Positions 1-9,989 of a stretch of 43,719 nt of DNA are shown in pieces. Location of the stretch: assembly GCA_963792175.1 (NCBI GenBank), contig CAWBVG010000013.1:1-43719 (forward strand), given 5' to 3'. The notes under the pieces are model-generated. The model was not told where the DNA came from, ran no database searches, and worked only from the letters and a program-made list of their open reading frames with translations. The DNA is from CAWBVG01 sp963792175. GTDB lineage: Bacteria > Acidobacteriota > Vicinamibacteria > Vicinamibacterales > CAVVIG01. The position numbers were made by a program, and so were the translations under genes. Within the stretch, counting starts at the first letter, position 1. Every line of letters begins with the position of its first letter.

Positions 1-34
1 GAGGATGCGGAACGGCAGCGTGGCCGGTCGGCAT
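1..34 (-). CDS. Possible N-terminus of a downstream gene (partial)
   Basis: An ATG on the minus strand at position 34 overlaps the stop codon of the DUF6178 gene by one base (TGATG), an arrangement typical of translational coupling. Only 11 codons lie inside the window, beginning M-P-T-G-H, so no function can be assigned. No clear Shine-Dalgarno sequence precedes it. It may be a chance ATG. Confidence 0.25.
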   Translation of the reverse strand, partial: MPTGHAAVPHP

Positions 35-1907
35 CAGCGTGACAGGATGTCGGGGAGCTTCCTCATAAATGTGCGGATGTCGCCGATCTGTGCGGCCGTG
101 GAAATGAAGTCGAACGCCGTCGGGCTGACCGGCGTCGTGCGACCTTCGAGAATGGCTGTCAGCGCCGCGGGCAAGACGGGACATTCGTCCAGCAGGCCGC
201 GCACACTGATCCACGCCGTCATGTCGAGCATCGCGAGCACGTCCGCCGCGTCGCGTGCGAGCCACGGCGTGCCGGCGTCGCGTTGCTGTGCGAGCTTGCG
301 CCGCAGCGTGACGAACCCCCGCTGGATGTCGTCATCGACGCAGCGAAGATCGTCGAGCATCGAGACGAGCTGATGCGCCACGAACACACTGACGTCCTGG
401 TACAGCACAGACCAGCCCACTGTGAACGCTGTGACAAGGTCGTGATCGATCAGGAAAGAGTCAGGCGGGAAGGTGTCTCGCGGTGTGGCTGCTTGACCAC
501 CGGAGCCGTGGCGAAGGTGGTTGGCCGTGGTGCGAGCGCGCGGCGATGACGCATCGTGCACGGTCACGCTCGGCCAGCGCGCGGGCCAGTATTCGAGACC
601 CAGGTTGCAGATGCTCGCGGCGGCATCCGACGCCTCCGGAGGCGTGAACGGCCGCGACTGGACGGAGCATCCGGCGAGCAGTGCGTTCCCGAGGAACGCG
701 AGCTCACGACTGCGCGTCAAGTAGGCGGCCTCGTCCCTGTCGCGCGCGCACGCCATCAGTTGCCGCAAGCGCGTGAGTCTGGCTGCCCGCGGGTCTGCGT
801 CCGCGGCTTCGAGCAGCGCGCGTGGACGCTCCGGCATCATGCCTGCCTCTGTGAGCAAGCCGATGACCGCTGCGATCGATTCGGTGACGTCGGTTGCGTC
901 TACCTGCACGTCGGGCGAGCGTGATGCCGGCGACGTCGATGCCGACGATTCCAGCAGGCGTTCCGGTGGTCGCGCACTCTCGTTCGACGATGCCGGTGCT
1001 TCCTCCGCCGCTCGAAAATATGCCGCGACGATCGGATTTGTCGTCATCGACCCCGCCGACGCTCCTGATCGCGTGGGTGTCGGCTGTCGTGCCATTTGGA
1101 GGAAGGCGCGGGCGTCGGCGGGCGTCGCGTAGCCTTGCTGCGATCGCCGGCGCTCCCGTTCGGTCGCGACGTCGTGGAGGTGTTGCTCCGGGGCCGGCAG
1201 CAGATCGTCCAGGCCGTCGATTTCCGGCATGGAGTTGGACAGACGCCGGCAGCCCTGCATCACGGCCTGGAAATAGTTGCCGTGCTCGGCGTCGAGCGCG
1301 ACCAGCAGCGTGATGATCGCGTCCCACACGTCGGCTCTCCGCCCCGGACGATGTAGCCGCCGACTTCACACTCGAGCCCGTCGCCGCTCGAATCGTGCTT
1401 CGGCGCGTCGCCAGCATGCATCGCCTCGTCGACATCCATCACATCTCCTTCACGCATCGCCTCATGACGATCCATCGGCTCGTCGTCACTCTGGGCGGTT
1501 GGTTCGAAGATGCCCGGGTCGAATACACGCACGTAGCGGGAGAGTCCGGTGACTACGAGGTTCGTGTCGAGGGCGGCGACCGTTCGCGCGGCTACCGAGT
1601 CGCCGGTGTCCACCAGCACTTCGAGCCATTCGCCGAAGCGATCGACGTCGAACTGGCCGTCGCGTCCCGGCCGCGCGGGACGCCACAAATCGAGGTCGAG
1701 CAGGGAGGCGAGCTGCGCGGGAGTCGCCGCCGTGACGAGCTCGCCGCACGCATCGAGTCCACGGTAGCGAATGAGCTGATGCAGGGTTTCCGGCGGGAGG
1801 TGCGGAACGACGCGCGCGAAGAATGGCGCGTCCAACAATCGCTCGAGTCGATTCTCGACCGAGCCCCCGTCGCCGGACGCCGTCGCGCGGTTCGTGATCT
1901 TGGACAT
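34..1907 (-). CDS. DUF6178 family protein, frameshifted
   Basis: Conserved protein of unknown function that I assign to DUF6178. The N-terminal part (215 codons from the ATG at 1907) has the family's pattern of short helical repeats, including ERLLDAPFFARVVPHLPPE and LLDLDLWRP, and ends in YIVRGGE. The reading then shifts by one base near 1330 and continues as VWDAIITLLVALDAEHGNYF for more than 400 codons to the stop at 34. Joined, the protein is about 624 residues. No signal peptide or membrane segment is visible, so it is probably cytoplasmic. The insert between the halves (about residues 125-180) is acidic and Met/His/Asp-rich. The shift lies at a CC/GG run and I treat it as a sequence error. 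The family call is from memory of its sequence pattern. Confidence 0.7.
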
Positions 1908-2104
1908 GGGCCGGGGATGATACCGGTCCTGGCGTCCAACAAACAGTCTTGAAGAATGGGGCGGTGTCAGGGATACTAATAATGGGATTGACGTCCGTTG
2001 TCGTCAGCCTCGCCCGCCGACTCTCACCTTCCAGTTCGCCGACATCATTGACCTTCCGGTTTCTCGTTGAACGCTGGCTCGCGCGGGCTCGTGCCCGGAA
2101 GATC

Positions 2105-2962
2105 TCACGGGGTACCCGGCGGGCGCGCCGCGATCTCTTCGAAGAGTTTCTTCCCCACGATGCGATGGACCGCCGTCGAGGGGTGACCATCATGGTAGAA
2201 GAAGTAGGTCGCCGGATCGCCGACGGGCGTTGAATCCTGATCGAAGATCGCCCGGCCGGCGCAGGCGCTGGTGGTGTTGACGATGCCGTGCGCCGCCGGA
2301 TGGTCGATCACCTCGTCGAAGGCGGCGCCCCAGTGATTCAGCCACACATCGATGCCCGCCGCTGTGGCCTCCTGACGAACGAACTGCTGGTAGGCGGGAT
2401 TCAGTCGAAGGCCCACCGCCGCGAATTGCGGGATCTTCGTCGGCAGGAGAGCGATCGTGAAGTGCCGCCCGCCGAGCTCGCGAAGGATCTGGAGTTCCTG
2501 CCGCAGATTGTCCAGCGTGAACGCCGTCTCCCGCCGCCCGTCGTTGAGCCCGCCGGCGAGGAAGAAGAGCGTCGTCTGCGGCTCGAAGGCGATGTCGCCG
2601 GACTTCACGCGCGCGGCGAAATCGCGCACCTGGTTCATCATCCCGTAGCCGAGGAGCGCCTCCTTGACGTGGCGCCCCTCGCCTTCACCCGTCCCCGCTC
2701 CGCTCACGGCGAACACGAGACTCTTGCCTGCCGCGTGTGCCGCCGTGCTCGGCGCGACCGGCAGCCCCATCAGCCAGCCGAGATACGCCACCGCCGTCGG
2801 GCCGTTGCCGTCGATGTAACCGGCGCCGATATCCGAGTAACTGTCGCCGAACACATAGAGGCGTGAGTATCGCGGCGCCGGTCCGGAGCTGGCGACGGAT
2901 TGCGCCGCCAGCGGAGCGGCAATCGCGAGCGTCAGCAGCAGTGACGCGACTGCGCGTCGCAT
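2105..2962 (-). CDS. Secreted SGNH/GDSL-family hydrolase
   Basis: Predicted exported esterase/lipase-like hydrolase of 285 residues. Residues 1-21 form a signal peptide ending in LAAQ. The SGNH blocks are visible: GDS with nucleophile Ser41 (FGDSYSDIG), Gly-Gly-Leu-Asn140 in block III, and HDGHPS near residues 257-262 supplying the C-terminal Asp and His. The frame is open further upstream, but the start at 2962 is chosen because GAGGAGGG sits just before it and the signal peptide follows directly. Substrate unknown. It lies 17 bases downstream of the DUF3667 gene on the same strand, so the two may be co-transcribed. A small hairpin (2084-2097) lies just beyond its stop. Confidence 0.8.
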   Translation of the reverse strand: MRRAVASLLLTLAIAAPLAAQSVASSGPAPRYSRLYVFGDSYSDIGAGYIDGNGPTAVAYLGWLMGLPVAPSTAAHAAGKSLVFAVSGAGTGEGEGRHVKEALLGYGMMNQVRDFAARVKSGDIAFEPQTTLFFLAGGLNDGRRETAFTLDNLRQELQILRELGGRHFTIALLPTKIPQFAAVGLRLNPAYQQFVRQEATAAGIDVWLNHWGAAFDEVIDHPAAHGIVNTTSACAGRAIFDQDSTPVGDPATYFFYHDGHPSTAVHRIVGKKLFEEIAARPPGTP

Positions 2963-2979
2963 GAACCCTCCTCTAGCTG

Positions 2980-3833
2980 CTAGGTTGTGTAGAACGTCGT
3001 GAAGAACAGGATGAAGCGGTAGATCGTCAGACACACAACCAGCCAGCCGATCAACAGCAGCGCCTTCGCGATCGCTGCGATCCTGCCGTCGCCGTAAACC
3101 CGGCCTGACGCGGTCGCGAGGCAGGCCATGAATCCGAGCGCGATCGGCGCGTCCAGCGCTACTTCGAGCAGCGATCCGTTCTGTCGCCACCATTCGGCGA
3201 TGACGCCGAGCCGGTAGACTGGCTAATCGGGACTGTGACCATCGTCATCCACAGCAGCAGGAATCCCATGGCGTAAAACGAGAACACCAGGTGTTCGGCG
3301 TAATAGCGTCGCGCGCGTGGATGCAAGGCCCAGACTCCGATCGCGAACAGCGGCACCATCAGCATCACCAGCGAATGTCCCTGCAGGTGCGCGGTCTCGT
3401 CGAAGTGAGCGGCGTATTCCTCGATCTCTTCGTGACGTGCGGCCACCTTCGCGTCCACCATGCGCTTCGCCATCACCCGCCACGGCCGGTTCTCGGTCTG
3501 CATGCGAAGCGTCGACGTGAACGGCATTTGCAGCGCCAGCGGCAGGAACAGGAAGTAGAGCAGGTTGCAGACGACGAACATCTGCACCGGGCCGATCTGG
3601 GCCTTGCGCCTGCCGGCCAGGAAATCGGCGGCGAGCTGACCGGGCCGGGTCAACAGCGACCGGAAGCTGGCGAACACGCGACCGTCGACGTGGGCCATCG
3701 TCTCGAGCACCTCTTCGACGAAGTGCTTCATCGAGTAGTCGTGCGGCGCCGTCTGCTCGCCGCAATCCGCGCAATAGCGTCCGGTCACGGCAGCGCCGCA
3801 GCCGGCGCAATGCGCCTGGGAAACCGTGGACAT
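2980..3833 (-). CDS. DUF3667 family zinc-ribbon membrane protein, frameshifted
   Basis: Membrane protein with an N-terminal zinc ribbon (Cys9, Cys12, Cys21, Cys24) followed by a DUF3667-type region: a conserved amphipathic part (FASFRSLLTRPGQLAADFL), a hydrophobic helix around VVCNLLYFLFLPLAL and another around LVFSFYAMGFLLLW. In the current frame it ends early with a non-homologous tail. A one-base shift near 3222 restores a sensible C-terminus (VYRLGVIAEWW, then two hydrophobic helices including LLLIGWLVVCLTIY) that stops at 2980. Full length is about 284 residues. A TATAAT hexamer (3842-3847, minus strand) sits only about 10 bases before the ATG, so the transcript may be almost leaderless. 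No good -35 box was found. Function unknown. Confidence 0.7.
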
Positions 3834-3983
3834 CGAGCGAAATTATAGGAGAAAGTCAAACGCCTGAACTCTATAAGCGGGGCATAAAAGACTCGTCCGA
3901 ATCCAGTTCGAGGCATAGGATCCGTGTTCGGGAGTTGTGCCCGACTCATCGATTGGTTGGCAAGGCACAGAGGACATCGCCAT

Positions 3984-4892
3984 ATGCCCCTGAGGATTCT
4001 CGTCGTCGAGGACCATGCGCAATTCCGCCAGTTCATTTGCACGGAGCTTCAACGACGCGCAGAGTTCGAGATCTTCGAGGCGGCGGACGGGTTGGAGGCC
4101 GTTCAGAAGGCCGAAGAGCTGCAGCCGGATTTGATTCTGCTCGACATCAGCTTGCCGAAGCTGCATGGATTCGAGGTCGCCAAACGGGTCCGCACGCTCG
4201 CCCCCCACGCACGGCTGCTCTTCATGAGCCAGGAGTCCTCGGCGGATATCGTACGAAAAGCGCTGAGTCTGGGCGCCTATGGTTACGTTCAGAAACTATC
4301 TGCCGGGACTGATCTGCTGTCCGCGATCGACGCTGTACTCGATGGCCGACGATTCGTGAGCCGCAGTGTCGCGTTGACCGAACCGACCGATGCTCCCGCT
4401 CCCCGTCGTCACGAGATTCTCTTCTGTTCGGATGACACAGCTGTTGTCGATGGCTTTACTCGCTATGTTGCTGCCGCCCTGGGCGCCGCCGATGCCGCGA
4501 TCGTTCTGGTGACGGAGTCTCACCGGACACTTCTTTTGCAGGCGTTGCGCACGCAGGGCGTGGACATTGACGGCGCCATCGAGCGCGGCACCTACCGTTC
4601 ATTTGACGCTGACGTCGCGCCTGATCCGGTGCGATTTCTCGAGGCGATCAACGGTGTGCGTGCGGCCGCCACCAAAGCCGGCAACGCGCATCCCCGCGTC
4701 GCTTTTTGCGGGGAACGCGCGGGACGCTTGTGGGCCGCAGGCAGAACGGCGGAGGCGGTTCAGCTCGAACAACTCTGCGGCGAACTGGCGCATGACGTCG
4801 ACATTCTGTGCGCCTATCCGGTGCCGTACGCGAAAGACGATCAGGCGCTCACGCGCATCTGCGCGGAGCACACCGCTGTTTCCGCCAGCTGA
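3984..4892 (+). CDS. REC-MEDS response regulator
   Basis: Two-domain regulator of 302 residues. Residues 1-125 are a receiver domain with the acidic pair Glu9-Asp10, phospho-acceptor Asp54 (LLDISLPK), Ser82 and Lys104. Residues about 142-298 match the MEDS domain (DcmR-type sensory domain, beginning RRHEILFCSDD), which in other proteins senses small organic signals. There is no DNA-binding helix-turn-helix, so output is probably through protein or ligand interaction. Start chosen at the ATG at 3984, preceded by GAGGA, because the receiver strand begins directly after it; an upstream in-frame start would add 20 unrelated residues. The histidine kinase follows within about 40 bases on the same strand and is its likely partner. 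Confidence 0.85.
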   Translation: MPLRILVVEDHAQFRQFICTELQRRAEFEIFEAADGLEAVQKAEELQPDLILLDISLPKLHGFEVAKRVRTLAPHARLLFMSQESSADIVRKALSLGAYGYVQKLSAGTDLLSAIDAVLDGRRFVSRSVALTEPTDAPAPRRHEILFCSDDTAVVDGFTRYVAAALGAADAAIVLVTESHRTLLLQALRTQGVDIDGAIERGTYRSFDADVAPDPVRFLEAINGVRAAATKAGNAHPRVAFCGERAGRLWAAGRTAEAVQLEQLCGELAHDVDILCAYPVPYAKDDQALTRICAEHTAVSAS

Positions 4893-4934
4893 CCGCTGCA
4901 ACGTGAGGTGCGTGTGACAGAGGAGGAATCAGGC

Positions 4935-6950
4935 GTGCTTGCCGCGGCCGCCGGCATCGCCGAGCTCACGCGAGCGGAGGAGATCCGGTCGCGGTATGCG
5001 GCGATCGTGGAGTCCTCGGATGACGCGATCATCGCCAAGACTCTCGACGGTGTGATTTCAGCGTGGAACGCCGCTGCCGAGCGGATGTTCGGATATACGG
5101 AGCACGAGGCCATCGGACAGCCGATCACGATAATCATCCCTCCGGACCTGTACGACGAGGAGCACGACATTCTGAGGCGCCTTCGAGCCGGTGAGCGAAT
5201 CGAAAATCTTGAAACGGTCCGGGTCACGAAAGCCGGCGAGCGCATCGATGTCTCACTGACGATCTCGCCGTTGCGAGATCCCGCGGGCAGGATTATCGGA
5301 TGCTCCAAGATTGCCCGCGACATCACGAGGGCCAAGAAGGCTGAGGCCGCGCTGCGGCAAAGCGAGCAGCGGCTGGCACGCGAAGTGGCGGGCGCCAAAA
5401 CGCTCCAGTCGATCAGCGCCCGCCTGATTTCAGAGTCGACGCCGGAATCCTTGTACGCGCAGATTCTCGGCGCGGCAATGGAGTTGATGGCGTCCGATGC
5501 GGCCAGCGTCCAGATGCTCGCGGCAGACCACACGTCACTGAGGCTCCTCGCCTGGAAGAATTTCCACCCGGACTCCGCCGCGTTCTGGCAACGGGTGGCG
5601 GTTGGAGCGGGAAGCACCTGCAGCCAGGCGCTCCGTGACAACGAACGCGTTGTCGTGGCCGATATCGAGGCGTGCGAATTCATGGCCGGCACGCCGGATC
5701 AGCAGGAATACCGTCGCTCTGGAATCCGCGCCGTGCAATCCACGCCGCTGCGATCGCGATCGGGCCGGCCGCTCGGCATGCTCTCGACGCACTGGCGGAC
5801 GCCGCATACCCCGACTGAAGAGGATTTCACATTCTTCGATGTGCTCGCCCGGCAGGCGGCGGATTTGATCGAGCGCACCCTCGCCGAAGAGGCCCTGCGC
5901 GAAAGCGAGGAACGTTTCCGCCTCATCGCGAATACCGCGCCGGTCATGATCTGGATGTCGGGCGTCGAGAAGGAGATCACGTATCTCAATCAGACCTGGC
6001 TCGATTTCACCGGACGCACGTTGGATGCGTCGTTGGGACATCGATGGGCCGAGGCCCTCCACGTCGACGAACTGGCGCGATGCCGCGAGGTGTACGAGAA
6101 GGCCTTCGAGCAGCGTGAGCCTTTTCAGGTGGAGCACCGGCTCCGCCGCCACGACGGCGAATATCGCTGGGTGGTGACCGTCGGCGTGCCGAGATACAAC
6201 GTGGACGGGTCGTTTGCCGGTTACATTGGCACGGCCGTCGACATCACCGAGCGGAAGCTGGCCGAAGAGGCCCTTTCAACGGTGAGTCAGAAACTGATCG
6301 AGGCGCACGAGGAAGAAAGCACCCGAATCGCCCGCGAGCTTCACGATGACATCAACCAGCGGCTGGCGGTGGTGGCCATGAGTCTCGATTGCCTGAAGCA
6401 AAGTCCTTCGGCTTCAGCCGCCGATGTCGAGCGGTTCGGGGAAGTCAAGCAGCGGATTGGGGATCTCGTGTCCGATATTCAGGCGCTGTCGCACGGCCTT
6501 CACCCGCCGAAGCTGGAACTCCTGGGGCTGGAGGCAGCGGCGGCTGGGTTCTGCGAAGAGTTGTCCCATCGGCATGGTATCACGATTGACGTTCACTTCG
6601 AGAACATCCCGAAAGCGATGCCACCTGAAATCTCCCTCTCTCTCTACCGCGTCTTGCAGGAAGCCCTGCAGAATGTCGTCAAGCATAGCGTGTCAGGACA
6701 CGCCCGCGTCTCGTTGACCGGTCACATCGACACCATCACCCTGACGATCCAGGACTCGGGCGCCGGCTTTGACCCTCACGAGGCGATGAGAGGGCCCGGG
6801 CTCGGCTTGACCAGCATGAAGGAGCGGTTGAAAGTCGTCGGCGGGCAGCTGTCGATCCACTCGCAACAGGGACGCGGCACGATGATTCACGCAGTCGCGC
6901 CTCTCTGTCTGCCAACGAAGTCCACAAATGCAGCCCAATCCTTGATGTAA
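4935..6950 (+). CDS. PAS-GAF-PAS sensor histidine kinase (HisKA_3/NarL-type)
   Basis: Cytoplasmic-looking sensor kinase of about 671 residues with no membrane segment. Domains in order: PAS (about 16-134, containing ESSDDAIIAKTLDGVI), GAF (about 156-316), PAS with PAC (about 326-443, WLDFTGRTLD), then a HisKA_3 dimerisation helix with phospho-acceptor His470 (RELHDDINQRL), and an HATPase domain with N box (QEALQNVVKHS), G1 (DSGAGFD) and G2 (GLGLTSMKERL). HisKA_3 kinases usually pair with NarL-type regulators; here the neighbour is a REC-MEDS protein. The GTG at 4935 is chosen because AGGAGG lies eight bases before it; GTGs at 4908 and 4914 are alternatives. It is followed within nine bases by the permease gene. 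Confidence 0.88.
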   Translation: MLAAAAGIAELTRAEEIRSRYAAIVESSDDAIIAKTLDGVISAWNAAAERMFGYTEHEAIGQPITIIIPPDLYDEEHDILRRLRAGERIENLETVRVTKAGERIDVSLTISPLRDPAGRIIGCSKIARDITRAKKAEAALRQSEQRLAREVAGAKTLQSISARLISESTPESLYAQILGAAMELMASDAASVQMLAADHTSLRLLAWKNFHPDSAAFWQRVAVGAGSTCSQALRDNERVVVADIEACEFMAGTPDQQEYRRSGIRAVQSTPLRSRSGRPLGMLSTHWRTPHTPTEEDFTFFDVLARQAADLIERTLAEEALRESEERFRLIANTAPVMIWMSGVEKEITYLNQTWLDFTGRTLDASLGHRWAEALHVDELARCREVYEKAFEQREPFQVEHRLRRHDGEYRWVVTVGVPRYNVDGSFAGYIGTAVDITERKLAEEALSTVSQKLIEAHEEESTRIARELHDDINQRLAVVAMSLDCLKQSPSASAADVERFGEVKQRIGDLVSDIQALSHGLHPPKLELLGLEAAAAGFCEELSHRHGITIDVHFENIPKAMPPEISLSLYRVLQEALQNVVKHSVSGHARVSLTGHIDTITLTIQDSGAGFDPHEAMRGPGLGLTSMKERLKVVGGQLSIHSQQGRGTMIHAVAPLCLPTKSTNAAQSLM

Positions 6951-6958
6951 CGTCTCAT

Positions 6959-9401
6959 TTGTACAGCCTCTCCAGCGCAGTTCACGATCTTCGTTACGCC
7001 ATTCGCCTGCTTCGCAACAGCCCGGGCTTCTCGGCTGTGGCGATTACCACCATCGCGCTCGCCATCGGCGCGAATACCGCCATGTTCAGCTTTGTGAATG
7101 GCGTGTTACTGAGTCCTTTGCCATATCCCGAATCGGACCGTATCGTGCGTGTCCTCGAAAGGCTTCCCAACGGCGGGCCCAATGGCATCTCCACCCTGAA
7201 CTATCTCGATTGGACGAACCAGAATACCGTCTTCGACTACATGGCCGCGGAAGTTGGGTGGCGCGCCACGTTGACCGGTGGGGGCGAGCCGGTCTCGATC
7301 CGGGGCGCGCGCCTCTCGGCGCACTACTTCGACATCTTCGGCGTGAAGCCGGCGCTGGGCCGCACGTTTCTTCCGGACGAGGACCAGCCCGGCAACCATC
7401 GTGTTGTGCTGCTGAGCCATGCGCTCTGGGAAAACCGCTTCGGTTCCGATCCCGGACTGCTGGGACGGGACATTGTGTTGAATGGCGAGGCATACACCGT
7501 GATCGGCGTCCTTCCGAAAGCGTCCTTTCGATCGCGCCGCAGCCCAGATCTGGACACCCCTTGCCTTCCAGCCTTCGAACATGACGCGTGATTTTCGCTG
7601 GCTCGGCGCGAGCGCTAAGCTCAAGTCGGGGGTGACGCTCGAGCAAGCGCGGGCCGAGATGGGCGTCATCGGACGGCGTCTTGCCGATGCCTATCCCAAC
7701 TCGAACAAGGGCCGGAGCGTTGCGGTCGACCGTCTCGCCGACGTGCTGATCGGCCCGGGGTTGCACACCGCCGTCACGGTGCTGTTCGCCGCCACGCTGT
7801 TCGTGCTGCTGATCGGTTGCGCCAACGTGGCTAATCTCGCGCTGGCACGCAGCATTGCACGGGAACGGGAGATGGCAGCGCGCGCCGCGTTCGGTGCAAG
7901 CCGCTGGCGCTTAGTACAGCAGTTGCTGATCGAGAACGTCGTGGTCTCGATGTGCGGTGGCATCGTGGGAGTCGGCGTTGGTTACGCGATGTTGAAATGG
8001 ATCCAATCGTTGATTCCTCCTTATTCGCTGCCCCCCGCGGTGGACATTCGAATGGATACGTCGGTACTGCTGTTCACGTTGACCGTTGCCGTCGTGACGG
8101 GCCTGCTGTTCGGCGTGGCGCCTGCAGCGCAGACCACGAACCCGAGCCTGGTCAGTGCTCTGAAGGAAGGTGGACACGGCACGACGGCGGGCAGCCCGGG
8201 TCGGCGCGTGCCCAGCGTCCTCGTCGTTGCGGAAGTCGCGCTCGCATTCGTGCTGCTGGTCGCTTCGGGACTGCTGATGCGCAGTTTCTTCAAGCTGCTC
8301 GACATCGACCCGGGATTCAATGCGACGAATGTCCTGACCGCAAGTCTGCCGATTATTCAAGAGCAGCACCGCGATTCTGTCGAACTGAACGCCTATCTCG
8401 CGTCGATCAGCGCGGCGGTGGAGGCCGTGCCGGGCGTTCGCGAGATGGCCATGACCTCGGCGTTACCGCTGCAGGGCTGGGGCTACGGCGTCCCCTACTC
8501 GATCGCCGGTCGCGAGTTTACGGATCCCGCCAATCGCCGGACGGCGTTCTTCAAGATCGTCAGCCCGTCGTACTTCGACGCACTGCGCATCAAGCTACGT
8601 TCAGGACGTGTGTTGAGCGCCAACGACAAGGCCGGCGCGCCGCCGGTCGTGCTCATCAACGAGACGCTGGCCAAGCGAGAGTTTCCCGATGAGAACCCGG
8701 TCGGTCGCCGCATCCTGGTGCAAGAAATCGTGCCGGGCAAGACTGAGTTCGGCCAGGAGATCGCCTGGGAAATCGTCGGCGTGATTGCGGGTGAGAAGAT
8801 CACCGGGCTCGGCGATGACATCAGCGCCGGCATGTACGTCTCGAACCAGCAGAGCCCGACCTACGACATCAATCTCATCGTCCGAGCCGGCATGCCGCCC
8901 GAGTCTCTGCAGCGATCCGTTCGCTCGGCCGTTGACAGCATCAACAGGGACCAGGCGCTGAGCGATGTCCGCACTCTCGAACAGATCGTGGATCAATCGA
9001 TGCTGGCCAACCGTGTCGTGAACACGCTCCTCACGGCGTTTGCCGCGATGGCGCTTTTGCTCGCCGGCGTCGGCATCTACGGCGTAATTTCTTACACTGC
9101 CGTCCAGCGCACGCACGAGATGGGCATTCGCGCGGCGCTTGGCGCCAGCCAGGGCCATCTGCGAATGTTGATACTCCAGGGGGGGATGCGGCTCGCGTTG
9201 TTCGGACTCGTGATCGGACTCGCCGCAACGATTCCGACGACCGACGTCATGTCGTCGATGCTGTACGGCGTCGACAGCTACGACCCGCTGACGATCTGTG
9301 TTGTGGCCGCCGTTCTTTTCGGGGTAGCCGGGCTGGCGTGTTTCTTACCGGCGTGGCGAGTGACGAATGTCGATCCGACGGAAGCGCTGCGAAACCAATG
9401 A
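6959..9401 (+). CDS. ADOP-type orphan ABC permease (MacB/FtsX-like), frameshifted
   Basis: Large permease of about 813 residues with the MacB-like periplasmic domain and two FtsX-type membrane halves. It begins with HDLRYAIRLLRNSPGFSAVA, TM1 and GANTAMFSFVNGVLLSPLPYP, typical of the acidobacterial duplicated orphan permease family, whose members lack an adjacent ATPase. None is present here either. Two membrane regions follow (from VTVLFAATLFVLLIGCANVA, and near the C-terminus LLAGVGIYGVISYTAVQRTHEMGIRAALG). The frame breaks at 7527-7530: removing one T from a TTT run restores KASFDRAAAQIWTPLAF and joins both parts. Start is the TTG at 6959; there is no ATG or good ribosome site nearby. Its position directly behind a two-component pair suggests co-regulation. 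Function of the family is unknown. Confidence 0.85.
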
Positions 9402-9407
9402 GGGTAA

Positions 9408-9437
9408 GGTTGGCCCCGACCGAGCACGGGGCCAACC
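9408..9437. terminator. Hairpin between convergent genes
   Basis: Perfect 11-bp stem, GGTTGGCCCCG (9408-9418) and CGGGGCCAACC (9427-9437), with an eight-base loop. It starts seven bases after the ADOP permease stop and ends before the stop of the convergent small secreted protein, so it could serve both transcripts. There is no T-tract, so intrinsic termination is not certain. Confidence 0.65.
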
Positions 9438-9455
9438 ACGAGACCTAATCGACGA

Positions 9456-9752
9456 CTAGCGTTGCCCCGTTCCGCCTTTGCAGAGTCCGAGTGTGCCCGG
9501 GGCGCCCTTCGGAAGCTGGTAAAATTTCCAAGAATCCGCTGCGGTCTGAACCTGCGACGCCAACTGTCCCATGGGGTCTGACGTGTCGAAATCATTCAGC
9601 CCGCTGGCGGCGCAGGCCGAGTTCGCGTGATCCAGAGCGCCGGTCTCGTTCGTATTATTTTGCTGGTTCGGCGGTCCCTTCACCTCTCCCGCGAATGCTC
9701 CGGCCGCCGCGAGCATGACAACAGCAGTCGCCACAACAAGTAGTCGTCTCAT
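9456..9752 (-). CDS. Small secreted protein of unknown function
   Basis: A 98-residue protein with a clear signal peptide (MRRLLVVATAVVMLAAAGAFA). The mature part is about 77 residues, rich in Asn, Gln and Gly, with two Cys (in HANSACAASGLND and LGLCKGG) that could form one disulfide. I recall small actinobacterial and other secreted proteins with a similar HANSxCAxSGLND stretch but know of no function. The start at 9752 is fixed by AAGGAG before it and by the signal peptide; an in-frame start 12 codons upstream would spoil the signal peptide. A sigma-54-like sequence lies about 107 bases upstream (9859-9874). Confidence 0.7.
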   Translation of the reverse strand: MRRLLVVATAVVMLAAAGAFAGEVKGPPNQQNNTNETGALDHANSACAASGLNDFDTSDPMGQLASQVQTAADSWKFYQLPKGAPGTLGLCKGGTGQR

Positions 9753-9858
9753 CTCTGACTCCTTCCTCTTCTTTTCAGACCCGCCCAAAAACGAAAGCAG
9801 TAAGACAGGTCAGCGCATCCCTCCGACAGCAAACACCGCAGTCGAGCCAGGCACGCTT

Positions 9859-9874
9859 AGCAAGCGTCACGCCA
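9859..9874 (-). promoter_or_regulatory. Weak sigma-54-like promoter
   Basis: On the minus strand TGGCGTG-ACGC-TTGCT shows the invariant GG-N10-GC spacing of sigma-54 promoters and a perfect -12 element, but the -24 element deviates at two positions (GT for AC). It points to the small secreted protein gene. Because the -24 box is imperfect this could be a chance match. Confidence 0.3.
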
Positions 9875-9989
9875 AATGCAGAGCCAGAAATCACTGGCAA
9901 TTAAGCACGCTGCGGGCAATGTCACTTTGGTAGGGCGGCGAGGAGTCGACTCAAGTCTCCGCTTGGATGGATTTCGAGATCAACACCAA

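Noticed and set aside
7840..7865. Sigma-54-like TGGCACG followed by TTGC
   Set aside because: The GG to GC distance is 11 rather than 10 and it lies inside the permease coding sequence.
6959..9401. Two separate permease genes
   Set aside because: The second frame begins within the MacB-like domain and one T in a TTT run explains the break, so this is one ADOP gene.
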